This document shows positions 47,493-55,964 of a stretch of 64,000 bases of DNA, piece by piece. The stretch's first letter is position 1. The number at the start of each line of letters is the position of its first letter. The stretch comes from Aquitalea sp. LB_tupeE (lineage in GTDB: Bacteria > Pseudomonadota > Gammaproteobacteria > Burkholderiales > Chromobacteriaceae). The stretch is taken from contig NZ_JACAXB010000010.1 of assembly GCF_013391415.1 (NCBI RefSeq), positions 144,865-208,864 of the forward strand, read 5' to 3'. The notes under the pieces are model-generated. The model was not told the origin of the DNA and ran no database searches. It saw only the letters and a program-made list of their open reading frames with translations. The position numbers were made by a program, and so were the translations under genes.

Positions 47493-48761
47493 TCAGGCCT
47501 GATCTTCGGCCAGGGCCGGGTTGGCATGGGCAGCTTCGGCATCGATATCGCCTTCCGAAGCGGCAACCACGGTAGTGGCAATAGCGTTACCCAACACGTT
47601 GGTTGCGGTACGGCCCATGTCCAGGAAGTGGTCGATACCCAGAATCAGCAGAATGCCGGCTTCAGGCAGGTTGAACATCGGCAGCACGGCAGCTACCACC
47701 ACCAGCGAAGCACGCGGTACACCGGCAATACCCTTGCTGGTGATCAGCAGAATCAGCAGCATGGTGATTTGCTGGCCCAGGCTCAGGTTGATATTGGCAA
47801 CCTGGGAGATGAACAGGGCGGCAAACGAGGTGTACATGATGGAACCGTCCAGGTTAAACGAATAACCCAGCGGCAGGACAAAACCGGAAACACGTTCCTT
47901 GATGCCAAAGCGTTCCAGCTGCTCCAGCAGGGTCGGGTAAGCAGCTTCGCTACTGGCGGTGGCAAAACCCAGCATCAGCGGCATGCGGATGGTTTTGAGC
48001 AGGGCGAAGATCTTCTTGCCAACAAAGCCATAGGCCGCGGCAATCATCAGCAGCCACAGGCAAGCCAGGGCCAAGTAGAAGCTACCCATGAACTTGGCGT
48101 ACATGGACAGTACGCCCAGGCCATCAGCGGTAATGGTGGAAGCAACGGCACCAAATACACCAACCGGGGCAAACATCATCACGATATTGGTGACGCGCAG
48201 CATGATGTTGGCCAGTTGTTCCAGGCCTTTCATCAGGATGTCCGGTTTCGGGCCCTTGTAAGAAGCAATGGCAAAACCGAAGAACACCGAGAATACCACC
48301 ACTTGCAGCACTTCGTTTTTCGCCATGGCGTCAAAGAAGCTGGTGGGGAACATGTGGGTGATGAAGTCTTTCAGGTTCAGCGCACTGGTTTTCAGGGCCG
48401 GAGCAGCAGCATCAGCCACCGGCAGGGTGTAACCCACGCCCGGTTGCAGGCTGTTGGCGAAAATCAGGCCCAGGAACAGGGAAACCAGCGAAGCACCCAT
48501 AAACCAGCACATGGCCTTCAGACCAACACGACCCACAGAACGGGAATCGCTGCTGCCAATACCATGCACCAGGGTGGACATCACCAGTGGGGCGATGATC
48601 ATCTTGATCAGACGCATGAACACGTCGGTCAGGATGGAGAAGTAACCGGCAACATCTTTCAGTTGTTTCGGATCGGTAATCGAGGTGTGACAGCCGTAGC
48701 CGACTGCGATGCCCAGCACCAGGGCGATCAAGACCCACAGGGTAATCTTGTTGGTTTTCAC
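47493..48761 (-). CDS. gltP: Glutamate/aspartate:cation symporter (DAACS family)
   Basis: 422 residues, about eight membrane helices and two re-entrant hairpins. Markers: RLIKMIIAPLVMSTLVHGIG, the hairpin motif ATASSEAAYPTLLEQLERFG, GYSFNLDGSIMYTSFAALFI and the substrate site DMGRTATNVLGN (Asp381, Arg384, Thr385). In GltPh the equivalent Arg binds the acidic side chain and the Asp binds the amino group. DctA proteins differ here, so I favour aspartate/glutamate over C4-dicarboxylates. The start is GTG at 48761 with GGAG 8 nt upstream; the longer frame has no support. Behind a sigma-54 promoter. Confidence 0.88.
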   Translation of the reverse strand: MKTNKITLWVLIALVLGIAVGYGCHTSITDPKQLKDVAGYFSILTDVFMRLIKMIIAPLVMSTLVHGIGSSDSRSVGRVGLKAMCWFMGASLVSLFLGLIFANSLQPGVGYTLPVADAAAPALKTSALNLKDFITHMFPTSFFDAMAKNEVLQVVVFSVFFGFAIASYKGPKPDILMKGLEQLANIMLRVTNIVMMFAPVGVFGAVASTITADGLGVLSMYAKFMGSFYLALACLWLLMIAAAYGFVGKKIFALLKTIRMPLMLGFATASSEAAYPTLLEQLERFGIKERVSGFVLPLGYSFNLDGSIMYTSFAALFISQVANINLSLGQQITMLLILLITSKGIAGVPRASLVVVAAVLPMFNLPEAGILLILGIDHFLDMGRTATNVLGNAIATTVVAASEGDIDAEAAHANPALAEDQA

Positions 48762-48816
48762 GAGCGTTTCTCCAGAGTAACCCGGCTTTATGGCCGGTGT
48801 TGAGTACGCTCTATAC

Positions 48817-48832
48817 AGCAGAAAACGTGCCA
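48817..48832 (-). promoter_or_regulatory. Sigma-54 (-24/-12) promoter of the acidic amino acid symporter
   Basis: On the minus strand the sequence is TGGCACGTTTTCTGCT. TGGCACG is exact, and GG and GC are 10 bp apart. The predicted start is near 48806, about 45 nt before the GTG. Like the promoter at 4416 it has CTGC in place of TTGC. Confidence 0.88.
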
Positions 48833-48903
48833 AGAAATTTTCACATTTTCAGGACGTAAATATCTGATTTTTATAAGAAATAATAAAAATACAATAGCAT
48901 GCA

Positions 48904-48917
48904 TTCGGAAAACCGAA
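48904..48917. promoter_or_regulatory. AauR-type activator site 1
   Basis: TTCGGAAAACCGAA is a perfect palindrome (extended by A/T at each end) and fits the TTCGG-N4-CCGAA element that I recall being reported for AauR in Pseudomonas. Its centre is about 104 bp upstream of the predicted symporter start. Confidence 0.75.
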
Positions 48918-48935
48918 TCAGGCAGAAAAAGGGCG

Positions 48936-48949
48936 TTTGGAAAACCGAC
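48936..48949. promoter_or_regulatory. AauR-type activator site 2 (degenerate)
   Basis: TTTGGAAAACCGAC shares the centre and most of both arms with site 1 and lies 32 bp from it, three helical turns, so both would face the same side of the DNA. Confidence 0.6.
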
Positions 48950-49163
48950 CGAAATGCAGGAGTACAGCTCAGAAGGAAGGATTATTCCGACCGCCTGTTC
49001 ATCAAAAAGTTTCCGCACTGCAACATACACTTACGGACAGTTCTACCTCGACCACCACCCTTTGGTGCGCCTGACAGAATCACCGAAAATGACCGACTCC
49101 ATCGGCAAGCGGTCTACCAGGGCAGCTGCTGCATCATGATCAAACCACCTCAGGAAGCCTGCC

Positions 49164-49925
49164 TTGAGCATCATCACAAATTTCCGCGATCTGGGTGGCA
49201 TCCAGACCATAAACGGTCAGCACCTGCTGCCACGTCGTCTGCTGCGCTCTGCCGAACTATCGCAATTAGCTGCCGAAGAGGCCCGGCAGTTGCTGCAGGA
49301 TTACCGGCTGAACAAAGTCGTTGATTTTCGCAGTGAGGAGGAAGTACTTCAGCGACCGGACCTGCACATTGACGGCATCTGTTATGTCCATATCGACCTG
49401 CAACCCGAAGTAAGGCACATGGCACACGCCTCCATCAGCACCCTCAGCAGGCTGGAAAGCATCAGCCAAACCCATGACTACATGTTGGCGCTGTATCAGC
49501 AACTGGCTGTTTCCCCGACCTCTCAAGCCGGGTATCAGCAGTTTTTCCTGGAGCTGCTCAATAATCCCGCACATGAAAGTGTGCTGTTTCATTGTGCAGC
49601 AGGCAAAGACCGAACCGGTATTGCCACCATGCTGATTCTGGAAGCACTGGAAGTAGCCAGACCACGGATCTATCAGGACTACCTGCAAACCAACCGCTTG
49701 CGCCAGGCGGAAAATACCCGTCTGCTTGCCCAGGCCGCGGCCGCGGGAGCAGACCAGGCTCAACAGGCCGCCTTCGCCATTGCGCTACAGGTCGACAGCC
49801 GGTATCTGGATAGGTTTTACCGCACGGTGGAGGAACACTACGGCTCGATGGATGATTACTTGCAATCTGCCATCGGCCTGGATACACACAGCAAACGACA
49901 ATTGCGCCAGCAGTATCTGCAATAG
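49164..49925 (+). CDS. Tyrosine/serine protein phosphatase-like protein
   Basis: 253 residues of the bacterial tyrosine-phosphatase (Y_phosphatase3) type. The CX5R loop is HCAAGKDRTG (Cys144, Arg150). The N-terminal signature is NFRDLGGIQTINGQHLLPRR, followed by LLRSAEL and VVDFRSEEE. These act on phosphotyrosine, phosphoinositides or small phospho-compounds; the substrate is unknown. The start is TTG at 49164 with AGGAAG 7 nt upstream. A strong terminator follows. Confidence 0.87.
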   Translation: MSIITNFRDLGGIQTINGQHLLPRRLLRSAELSQLAAEEARQLLQDYRLNKVVDFRSEEEVLQRPDLHIDGICYVHIDLQPEVRHMAHASISTLSRLESISQTHDYMLALYQQLAVSPTSQAGYQQFFLELLNNPAHESVLFHCAAGKDRTGIATMLILEALEVARPRIYQDYLQTNRLRQAENTRLLAQAAAAGADQAQQAAFAIALQVDSRYLDRFYRTVEEHYGSMDDYLQSAIGLDTHSKRQLRQQYLQ

Positions 49926-49948
49926 ACTTGGCCCGACGGCAGGAAATG

Positions 49949-49983
49949 AAAAAGCCGCTGTGAATGAATCACAGCGGCTTTTG
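49949..49983. terminator. Intrinsic terminator after the phosphatase gene
   Basis: AAAGCCGCTGTGA and TCACAGCGGCTTT arms around a short loop, with A-rich and T-rich flanks. It also lies directly downstream of the minus-strand tRNA, so it may serve both. Confidence 0.88.
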
Positions 49984-49986
49984 ATT

Positions 49987-50314
49987 TGGTGGGCCCCCCG
50001 GGAGTCGAACCCGGCACCAACGGATTATGCTTACCCGCTACGGCTTTCGCCGCCCCTTTCGGGTTTGTGGTCTGGACTGTCTCTTGTCTTTACGACCTGC
50101 CCGTACAGTCTCTACACGTTCTCTCTCGCGAGAGCTTCGCTCGGGATTGCCACGCTGCCAAGGCAACAGAGGTTTCCCCGAATTTGAGCAGTTCTACCAG
50201 GGAGCAGAGTCAACTTGCTCCAAGGCAACCCAATCAGTGCGCTCCGTACCCTTGCGAGTCGTAGGAGTTCACTTGTTAAGTCCGCTGCTCTAACCAAGCA
50301 TGAGCTAGAGGCCC
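49987..50314 (-). tRNA. tRNA-Ile2(CAU)-type gene interrupted by a group I intron
   Basis: The exons are 50279-50314 (5', 36 nt) and 49987-50029 (3', 43 nt, CCA encoded). Joined, they fold as a tRNA. Acceptor GGGCCTC pairs with GGGGCCC (one G-T), D stem GCTC/GAGC, anticodon stem GCGGA/TCCGT, 5-nt variable loop TGGTG, and T arm CCGGG-TTCGACT-CCCGG. The anticodon loop is CTCATAA, giving CAU. The G1-C72 pair excludes initiator tRNA. Ile2 (lysidine-modified) is favoured over elongator Met because Azoarcus tRNA-Ile(CAU) also carries a group I intron, but Met cannot be ruled out by sequence alone. The terminator at 49949 follows. Confidence 0.85.
50030..50278 (-). ncRNA. Group I self-splicing intron (IC3-like) in the tRNA anticodon loop
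   Basis: 249 nt with all core elements in order on the minus strand: P (AATTCGGGGAAACC, 50171-50184), Q (AATCCCGAGC, 50139-50148), R (GTGTAGAGACTGTACGGG, 50100-50117) and S (AAGAGACAGTCC, 50074-50085). P4 forms from TTCGGG/CCCGAG and P7 from GACTGT/ACAGTC. The 5' exon ends in U and the intron ends in G. A guide GGTT inside the intron pairs with GACU of the 5' exon with the expected U-G at the splice site. The adjacent bases extend P1 and allow a P10 of two pairs with CA. No endonuclease ORF is present. Confidence 0.85.
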
Positions 50315-50341
50315 GAAGCTGCGCAGTATACCAGAATGAAA

Positions 50342-50380
50342 TAAAAATCCCCAAGCCCTGATGCAAGCCGCTTGGGGATT
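50342..50380 (-). terminator. Intrinsic terminator after rpoD
   Basis: On the minus strand AATCCCCAAG pairs with CTTGGGGATT around a 15-nt loop, then TTTTATTT. It ends the rpsU-yqeY-dnaG-rpoD operon. Confidence 0.88.
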
Positions 50381-50402
50381 CTGTCTTAAAAGACAGGCTG
50401 TA

Positions 50403-52334
50403 TTACTGACCGCCTGGCTCGTTGTCCAGGAAGCTGCGCAGACGTTCCGAGCGGGTCGGGTGACGCAGCTTGCGCAGAGCCTTGGCTTCGATCTGACGGA
50501 TACGCTCACGCGTCACGTCAAACTGCTTGCCCACTTCTTCCAGCGTGTGGTCGGTATTCATGTCGATACCAAAACGCATGCGCAATACCTTGGCCTCACG
50601 CGGGGTCAGGGTATCCAGCACTTCCTTGGTGGCGTCCTTCAGACTGGAGTACATCGCAGCATCAGACGGTGCCAGGTTGTTCTGGTCCTCGATGAAATCA
50701 CCCAGATGGGAATCGTCGTCATCGCCGATCGGGGTTTCCATGGAGATAGGCTCCTTGGAAATCTTCATGATCTTGCGAATCTTCTCTTCCGGCATTTCCA
50801 TCTTTTCCGCCAGTTCGGCCGGGTCCGGCTCACGGCCGGTTTCCTGCAGGATCTGACGCGAAATGCGGTTCATCTTGTTGATGGTTTCGATCATGTGCAC
50901 CGGGATACGGATGGTGCGGGCCTGGTCCGCAATGGAGCGGGTGATGGCCTGACGAATCCACCAGGTGGCATAGGTCGAGAATTTGTAACCACGACGGTAT
51001 TCGAACTTGTCCACCGCCTTCATCAGGCCGATATTGCCTTCCTGAATCAGGTCGAGGAACTGCAAGCCACGGTTGGTGTACTTCTTGGCAATGGAAATCA
51101 CCAGACGCAGGTTGGCCTCGATCATTTCCTTCTTGGCACGACGTGCCTTGGACTCACCCGCCGACATCTGGCGGTTGATTTCCTTGAGCTCCTTGATCGG
51201 CAGCATGGCGCGATCCTGCAGCTCGGACAGCTTGGTCTGCTTCTCGATGATGGCGTACTTGAAGCGGGTCAGCGCCTCGCTCCAGGCTTTGCCGGAATCG
51301 ATTTCGGTTTCCACCCAGGCGGTGTTGATTTCGTTGCCGGGGAATACCTTGATGAAGTGGGTGCGGTCCATGCGCACGCGCGTCACGCAAATATCCTGGA
51401 TATCGCGTTCGAAGGTACGGATTTCATTGACACGGCGACGCAGCGATTCACACAGCGACTCGATCTGACGGGTGGAGAAACGCACCATCATGAATTCGGT
51501 GGTGATGGCGTCTTGCAGTTCCAGATAAGCCTTGGACTTGGAGCCTTCCTTTTCCAGCACCTTGATCATCTTGTCGAACATCATGCGCACGCCGGCAAAG
51601 TGCTCCAGCGTTTGCTGCTTGAGTTCTTCCAGATTGGCCAGATTGGCGGCCTCGGCGCTGGCTTCGTCGTCCTCGCCCTCTTCTTCCTCATCTTCCAGCA
51701 GGGCGTCTTCTTCGACTTCCGGCTCGGCAAACGGGAGCGCAGCGGCTTCCGCTGCTTCGGCGTTGGGATCGATGAAACCGTCGACCACTTCGTCAACCCG
51801 GATTTCTTCCCTGCCAATGCGTTCTACCAGCTCCAGCACTTCCGCCACGGTACCCGGACAGGCCGAGATCGCCAGAATCATGTGCTTGAGGCCGTCTTCG
51901 ATACGCTTGGCAATTTCGATTTCGCCTTCGCGGGTCAACAGCTCAACCGAACCCATCTCACGCATGTACATGCGCACCGGGTCGGTGGTACGGCCAAACT
52001 CGGAATCCACCGACGACAATGCCGCCTCGGCTTCTTCCACCGCATCTTCGTCGGCCACGGCCGGCGTGGCATCGGACATCAGCAGGGTTTCTGCGTCCGG
52101 TGCTTCGTCATAAACCTGGATGCCCAGACCGGAAATCATCGTGACGATGTTTTCAATCTGTTCGGCATCGGACACATCTTCCGGAAGGTGGTCGTTGATC
52201 TCCGCGTAGGTGAGATAACCACGTTCCTTGCCCAGGGCAATCAGCTGGCGCAGCCGTTTACGCTGCTCTTCCAGGCTCATGACCTGTTCTTCGTTGTCCT
52301 GCACATCTTTTTGATTTTCGGGAGAGGCCGCCAT
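50403..52334 (-). CDS. rpoD: RNA polymerase primary sigma factor (sigma-70)
   Basis: 643 residues with all sigma-70 regions. Region 1.1 is at the N-terminus ([20 protein letters not shown]), region 1.2 is [20 protein letters not shown], and an acidic non-conserved insert ([20 protein letters not shown]) follows. Region 2 has [20 protein letters not shown] and [20 protein letters not shown], and region 4 has [20 protein letters not shown]. It is the housekeeping sigma factor. It is the last gene of the macromolecular synthesis operon, 71 nt after dnaG. Confidence 0.98.
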   Translation of the reverse strand: MAASPENQKDVQDNEEQVMSLEEQRKRLRQLIALGKERGYLTYAEINDHLPEDVSDAEQIENIVTMISGLGIQVYDEAPDAETLLMSDATPAVADEDAVEEAEAALSSVDSEFGRTTDPVRMYMREMGSVELLTREGEIEIAKRIEDGLKHMILAISACPGTVAEVLELVERIGREEIRVDEVVDGFIDPNAEAAEAAALPFAEPEVEEDALLEDEEEEGEDDEASAEAANLANLEELKQQTLEHFAGVRMMFDKMIKVLEKEGSKSKAYLELQDAITTEFMMVRFSTRQIESLCESLRRRVNEIRTFERDIQDICVTRVRMDRTHFIKVFPGNEINTAWVETEIDSGKAWSEALTRFKYAIIEKQTKLSELQDRAMLPIKELKEINRQMSAGESKARRAKKEMIEANLRLVISIAKKYTNRGLQFLDLIQEGNIGLMKAVDKFEYRRGYKFSTYATWWIRQAITRSIADQARTIRIPVHMIETINKMNRISRQILQETGREPDPAELAEKMEMPEEKIRKIMKISKEPISMETPIGDDDDSHLGDFIEDQNNLAPSDAAMYSSLKDATKEVLDTLTPREAKVLRMRFGIDMNTDHTLEEVGKQFDVTRERIRQIEAKALRKLRHPTRSERLRSFLDNEPGGQ

Positions 52335-52405
52335 TTTGCTTCCTGCTTTAAAAAAGCCGAAAAAAACAGTTGATTATAACACAACTACGTCACTTCCGCC
52401 CGGGC

Positions 52406-54187
52406 TCACGGTGGCGAGCCGAGCAGGTCTCGGAGCAGTTCCCTGAATAATGCTTTTTCTTCCGGACTTAGACCTTCATTACGGTCTTTCAGTTTTAGCC
52501 TTTCCACCTGAGCTTCACGCAACATTTTCAACAGTCTGGCATTGCCATGCTGAAACTGAATGCGGTCATCCTCACCGGGATCGACAAACTCGTCCGGATC
52601 CTGCATGGCCTGGTGCAATACACTGTCGATCAGCCCTTCGTAGGGGGTGCCACGCAGCCCCTCTATCAATTGCGCCGTATTGGGCGGCTGTTCGTGTTGT
52701 TGCACACTTTCGGCCAACATCGCAAAGCAGGCCAGCTCGTCAGACAGCGGCAGGCTGTCCGGCAAACTCACATCACTGGCCCACGCCGGGTTCATCAGCA
52801 GCCATTTGATCTGCTTGTGAACAATGGGCGTGTTGATCTGGCGATATGATTCCTCCGGCAAACGGTATTCCCGCTTGCCCTTGCGCTCCGGCGCTTTCTT
52901 GCCCGTGGTCAGCATGTCAAAATCGTCGACGTCCATGCCGGCAAGCTCTGCCAGCCGCTTTCTGATCATGAAGCCAAGCGCCGGTGCTGCAATCTGAGCC
53001 AGAAGCGGGCTGGCCTGTTTGATCAGGTCAGCACGCCCTTCCGGCGTATTCATGTCCACGCGGCCTGTCAGCTCGCGGGTAAAGTAAACCGACAGCGGCA
53101 GGCTGTGCTCTACCAGCTGCTGTTCGAATGCTTCTGCACCGAACTCCCGTACATAACTGTCCGGGTCGTGTTCTGACGGCAAGAACAGAAAATTCAGCGC
53201 CTTGCCATCCTGCAATTGCGGCAGGCTGTTTTCCAGCGCACGCCAGGCTGCCTTCTGGCCAGCCTTGTCACCATCAAAACAGAAATAAACCTGGTCGGCA
53301 TGGCGCATCAGCTTGCGTACATGCTCACCGGTCGTGGCCGTACCCAGGGTGGCAACCGCATAGTTGATACCGTATTGGGCCAGCGCCACCACATCCATAT
53401 AACCTTCAACCACCAGCACGCGATTCTTCTCGCGAATAGCCTGGCGGGCTTCATACAGGCCGTACAGCTCACGGCCTTTTTCGAACAGCACCGTTTCCGG
53501 CGAGTTCAGATACTTTGGCTCCCCCTTGCCCAGCACACGACCACCAAAACCGATGATGGCACCGCGCTGATTGCGGATGGGGAACATGACCCGCTCACGG
53601 AAACGGTCGTAACGCTTGCCGCTTTCTTCATTGAAAATGACCAGGCCAGCATCCACCAGCTTGTCATCCTGATACTGCGGAAAAACAGCTTGCAGGTTCT
53701 GCCATTCACCCGGGGCATAGCCCAGACCGAAACGACCGGCCACTTCACCGCTAACGCCGCGCCCTTTCAGGTAGCTGATGGCAACCGGTGCCGACTTCAA
53801 CTGCTGCTTGAAATAACCGGCAGCCAGTTGCATGGCTTCTTCCAGCGACATCTGGCGCTCGCGCGCCACCCGGCTTGCTTCCGGATTGGCGGTGCGCTCT
53901 TGCGGCACCTGCATGCCGATACTTTCGGCGAGCAGCTTGACAGCGTCGACAAAGCCCAGCCCCTGATACTCCATGACAAAGCCGATGGCCGAGCCATGCG
54001 CACCACAGCCAAAGCAGTGATAGAACTGCTTGCTGGGGCTGACCGTGAAAGAGGGGGATTTTTCCTTGTGGAACGGGCAGCAGGCCAGATAGTTCTGGCC
54101 AGCCTTTTTCAGCGGGACATAGCGATCCACCACGTCGACCAGATCGACACGGGACAGCAACTGATCAACAAAGTCCTGTGGAATCAA
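52406..54187 (-). CDS. dnaG: DNA primase
   Basis: 593 residues: the N-terminal CHC2 zinc-binding domain (CCPFHKEKSPSFTVSPSKQF, YHCFGCGAHG), the TOPRIM catalytic core (RVLVVEGYMDVVALAQYGI, VYFCFDGDKAGQKAAWRALE) and a C-terminal DnaB-helicase binding part. It makes RNA primers at the replication fork. It sits between yqeY and rpoD, as in most proteobacteria. Confidence 0.97.
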   Translation of the reverse strand: MIPQDFVDQLLSRVDLVDVVDRYVPLKKAGQNYLACCPFHKEKSPSFTVSPSKQFYHCFGCGAHGSAIGFVMEYQGLGFVDAVKLLAESIGMQVPQERTANPEASRVARERQMSLEEAMQLAAGYFKQQLKSAPVAISYLKGRGVSGEVAGRFGLGYAPGEWQNLQAVFPQYQDDKLVDAGLVIFNEESGKRYDRFRERVMFPIRNQRGAIIGFGGRVLGKGEPKYLNSPETVLFEKGRELYGLYEARQAIREKNRVLVVEGYMDVVALAQYGINYAVATLGTATTGEHVRKLMRHADQVYFCFDGDKAGQKAAWRALENSLPQLQDGKALNFLFLPSEHDPDSYVREFGAEAFEQQLVEHSLPLSVYFTRELTGRVDMNTPEGRADLIKQASPLLAQIAAPALGFMIRKRLAELAGMDVDDFDMLTTGKKAPERKGKREYRLPEESYRQINTPIVHKQIKWLLMNPAWASDVSLPDSLPLSDELACFAMLAESVQQHEQPPNTAQLIEGLRGTPYEGLIDSVLHQAMQDPDEFVDPGEDDRIQFQHGNARLLKMLREAQVERLKLKDRNEGLSPEEKALFRELLRDLLGSPP

Positions 54188-54248
54188 CGCCGAACACCTG
54201 CCTTACACGGAAAAAACATTACCGGAGCCATGCGACACCGGGCGGAGA

Positions 54249-54695
54249 TCAGGCAGAGAGCCTGGCCTTGATACGCGTCGAAACCAATGCCATATCGGCT
54301 CGACCCGCCAGTTGCGGACGCAACAGACCCATGACCTTGCCCATGTCCTGCATGGAAGCCGCACCGCTGTCGACCACGGCCTTGGCAACCAGCTCGTCGA
54401 TTTCGGCCTCGGACAGTTGCTGCGGCATATAGGCCATCAGCACGGTCATTTCGGCTTTTTCCTTGTCGGCCAGATCCTGGCGCTGGGCAGCTTCGTACTG
54501 GGAAATGGAATCACGGCGCTGCTTGAGCATCTTGTCGATCACCGCCACGATGGCGGCATCATCCAGCTCGATGCGTTCGTCCACTTCTTTCTGCTTGATG
54601 GCTGCCATCAGCAGACGAATTGCGGCCAGACGCTCGGTTTCCTTCGCCCTCATGGCGGACTTCATATCATCGCTGATACGGACTTTGAGGCTCAT
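54249..54695 (-). CDS. GatB/YqeY domain-containing protein
   Basis: 148 residues of the YqeY type: MSLKVRISDDMKSAMRAKET, ERLAAIRLLMAAIKQKEVDE, YMPQQLSEAEIDELVAKAV, and the C-terminal MGKVMGLLRPQLAGRADMAL. This domain is also the tail of GatB, where it contacts tRNA; the free protein's role is not established. Between rpsU and dnaG in the macromolecular synthesis operon. The longer frame upstream would overlap the hairpin and rpsU and is not credible. Confidence 0.92.
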   Translation of the reverse strand: MSLKVRISDDMKSAMRAKETERLAAIRLLMAAIKQKEVDERIELDDAAIVAVIDKMLKQRRDSISQYEAAQRQDLADKEKAEMTVLMAYMPQQLSEAEIDELVAKAVVDSGAASMQDMGKVMGLLRPQLAGRADMALVSTRIKARLSA

Positions 54696-54753
54696 GTCGT
54701 GCTCACGGGAGGGCCATGTCAAGACATGGCGAGAATTCTGGAGTACAAATGGC

Positions 54754-54777
54754 AAAACCGCAGGCATGGCCTGCGGT
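54754..54777 (-). terminator. Intercistronic terminator/attenuator between rpsU and yqeY
   Basis: On the minus strand ACCGCAGGC and GCCTGCGGT arms with a 3-nt loop, followed by TTTTG. Partial termination here would give more rpsU than dnaG-rpoD mRNA, as known for the terminator after rpsU in E. coli. Confidence 0.75.
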
Positions 54778-54801
54778 CCCGCTTTATGACCGATGCAACT
54801 C

Positions 54802-55014
54802 TTAGTAGAGTTTCGGCGGCAGCATCTGGCTGCGAATGCGCTTGTAGTGGCGCTTAACGGCAGCAGCGTGCTTACGCTTGCGTTCGGTGGTCGGCTTTTC
54901 GTAGAACTCGCGAGCACGCAGTTCGGTCAGCAGACCGGTTTTTTCTACAGCGCGCTTGAAGCGACGCATGGCGACTTCGAACGGCTCGTTTTCTTTAACG
55001 CGAATATTCGGCAT
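54802..55014 (-). CDS. rpsU: 30S ribosomal protein S21
   Basis: 70 residues: [40 protein letters not shown] and the basic tail [20 protein letters not shown]. Length and sequence are standard for S21. It is the first gene of the macromolecular synthesis operon, with its promoter at 55074-55101. Confidence 0.98.
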   Translation of the reverse strand: MPNIRVKENEPFEVAMRRFKRAVEKTGLLTELRAREFYEKPTTERKRKHAAAVKRHYKRIRSQMLPPKLY

Positions 55015-55073
55015 TGACTCAAGTATCCTTAGATTTCTAGGCTGCGCCCATAGGGCAACCTATAAAAAACAGC

Positions 55074-55101
55074 ATTTTAACAACAATACGCAGTTTGTAA
55101 A
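55074..55101 (-). promoter_or_regulatory. Sigma-70 promoter of the rpsU operon
   Basis: On the minus strand TTTACA (-35), a 16-bp spacer and TAAAAT (-10), each hexamer one base from consensus. The start would be about 50 nt before the rpsU ATG. Confidence 0.65.
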
Positions 55102-55145
55102 AGTCTGAAGCATTCCCGGCAAGCTTTTTGTGGCGCTTTTGTGCA

Positions 55146-55940
55146 TCACGGCTTGCGAGAAGAAATCACCCCCTCACTAGGAGAACTTGGTACAGCGCTA
55201 TAAAAACGTTTCGGCATCCGCTCTGCACAGTAGGCAGCACGGCCAGCCTCGACAGCCAGTTTCATGGCATGCGCCATCAATACCGGATTGCCGGCAGCGG
55301 CAATTGCGGTATTCATCAGCACGCCATCACAACCCAGTTCCATGGCGATGGCCGCATCGGAGGCGGTACCCACCCCGGCATCCACCAGCACCGGCACACT
55401 GGATTGCTCGATGATCAGTTTCAGGTTCCACGGATTCAGAATGCCCATGCCGGAGCCAATCAGGCTGGCCAGCGGCATGATTGCGCAACAGCCTATCTGT
55501 TCCAGCTCACGCGCAATGATCGGGTCATCGGAGGTATACACCATGACATCAAAGCCTTCGGCCACCAGCACTTCGGCAGCTTTCAGGGTTTCCTTGACGT
55601 TGGGGAAGAGATTGCCGGAATCACCCAGCACTTCCAGCTTCACCAGCCGGTGATCATCCAGCAGCTCGCGCGCAAGGCGCAAGGTACGGATGGCATCCTC
55701 GGCGGAATAACACCCCGCCGTATTGGGGAGCAGAGTGTAACGGTTTCGCGGCAAAAAATCGAGCAGATTGGGTTCGCCTGCGTTTTGGCCCAGATTCACG
55801 CGCCGGATGGCGACGGTGACGATATCGCAACCGGAGGCATCCAACGCCTGGGCGGTTTGTTCGAAATCGCGGTATTTGCCGGTGCCAACCAGCAAACGGG
55901 AATTGTATGCCTTGCCTGCGATGACCAGTTGATCCTGCAC
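55146..55940 (-). CDS. thiG: Thiazole synthase
   Basis: 264 residues of Thi[60 protein letters not shown] and [21 protein letters not shown] catalytic Lys is expected in LVKLEVLGD. It builds the thiazole phosphate of thiamine from deoxyxylulose phosphate, dehydroglycine and ThiS thiocarboxylate. thiS is 24 nt upstream on the same strand. Confidence 0.96.
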   Translation of the reverse strand: MQDQLVIAGKAYNSRLLVGTGKYRDFEQTAQALDASGCDIVTVAIRRVNLGQNAGEPNLLDFLPRNRYTLLPNTAGCYSAEDAIRTLRLARELLDDHRLVKLEVLGDSGNLFPNVKETLKAAEVLVAEGFDVMVYTSDDPIIARELEQIGCCAIMPLASLIGSGMGILNPWNLKLIIEQSSVPVLVDAGVGTASDAAIAMELGCDGVLMNTAIAAAGNPVLMAHAMKLAVEAGRAAYCAERMPKRFYSAVPSSPSEGVISSRKP

Positions 55941-55964
55941 TGTCTACTCCTTGCTACGGTGTTG

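Larger units (their letters stand above)
48762..49163. promoter_or_regulatory. Regulatory region between symporter and phosphatase genes
   Basis: About 400 nt without a gene. The left half holds the sigma-54 promoter (48817-48832) and two activator palindromes for the minus-strand symporter, with an AT-rich linker between (48833-48900). The right half should drive the plus-strand phosphatase, but no clear promoter was read. Confidence 0.7.

Noticed and set aside
46155..48803. An 882-codon plus-strand frame opposite the asparaginase and symporter genes
   Set aside because: It crosses two clearly identified minus-strand genes, their spacer and a terminator, and its composition (Gln/His/Gly-rich) is typical of an antisense frame in GC-rich DNA.
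48899..49324. A 141-codon plus-strand frame starting inside the symporter control region
   Set aside because: It runs through the activator sites and overlaps the phosphatase gene out of frame; no homology.
49986..50293. Short plus-strand frames across the tRNA region
   Set aside because: The DNA is explained by tRNA exons and intron on the minus strand.
49987..50314. Reading the split tRNA as tRNA-Leu(UAA), because UAA follows the 5' exon
   Set aside because: The variable loop has only 5 nt, whereas tRNA-Leu has a long variable arm, and the intron would then not end in G.
50361..52373. A 670-codon plus-strand frame opposite rpoD
   Set aside because: Mirror of a highly conserved housekeeping gene; nothing in it resembles a protein family.
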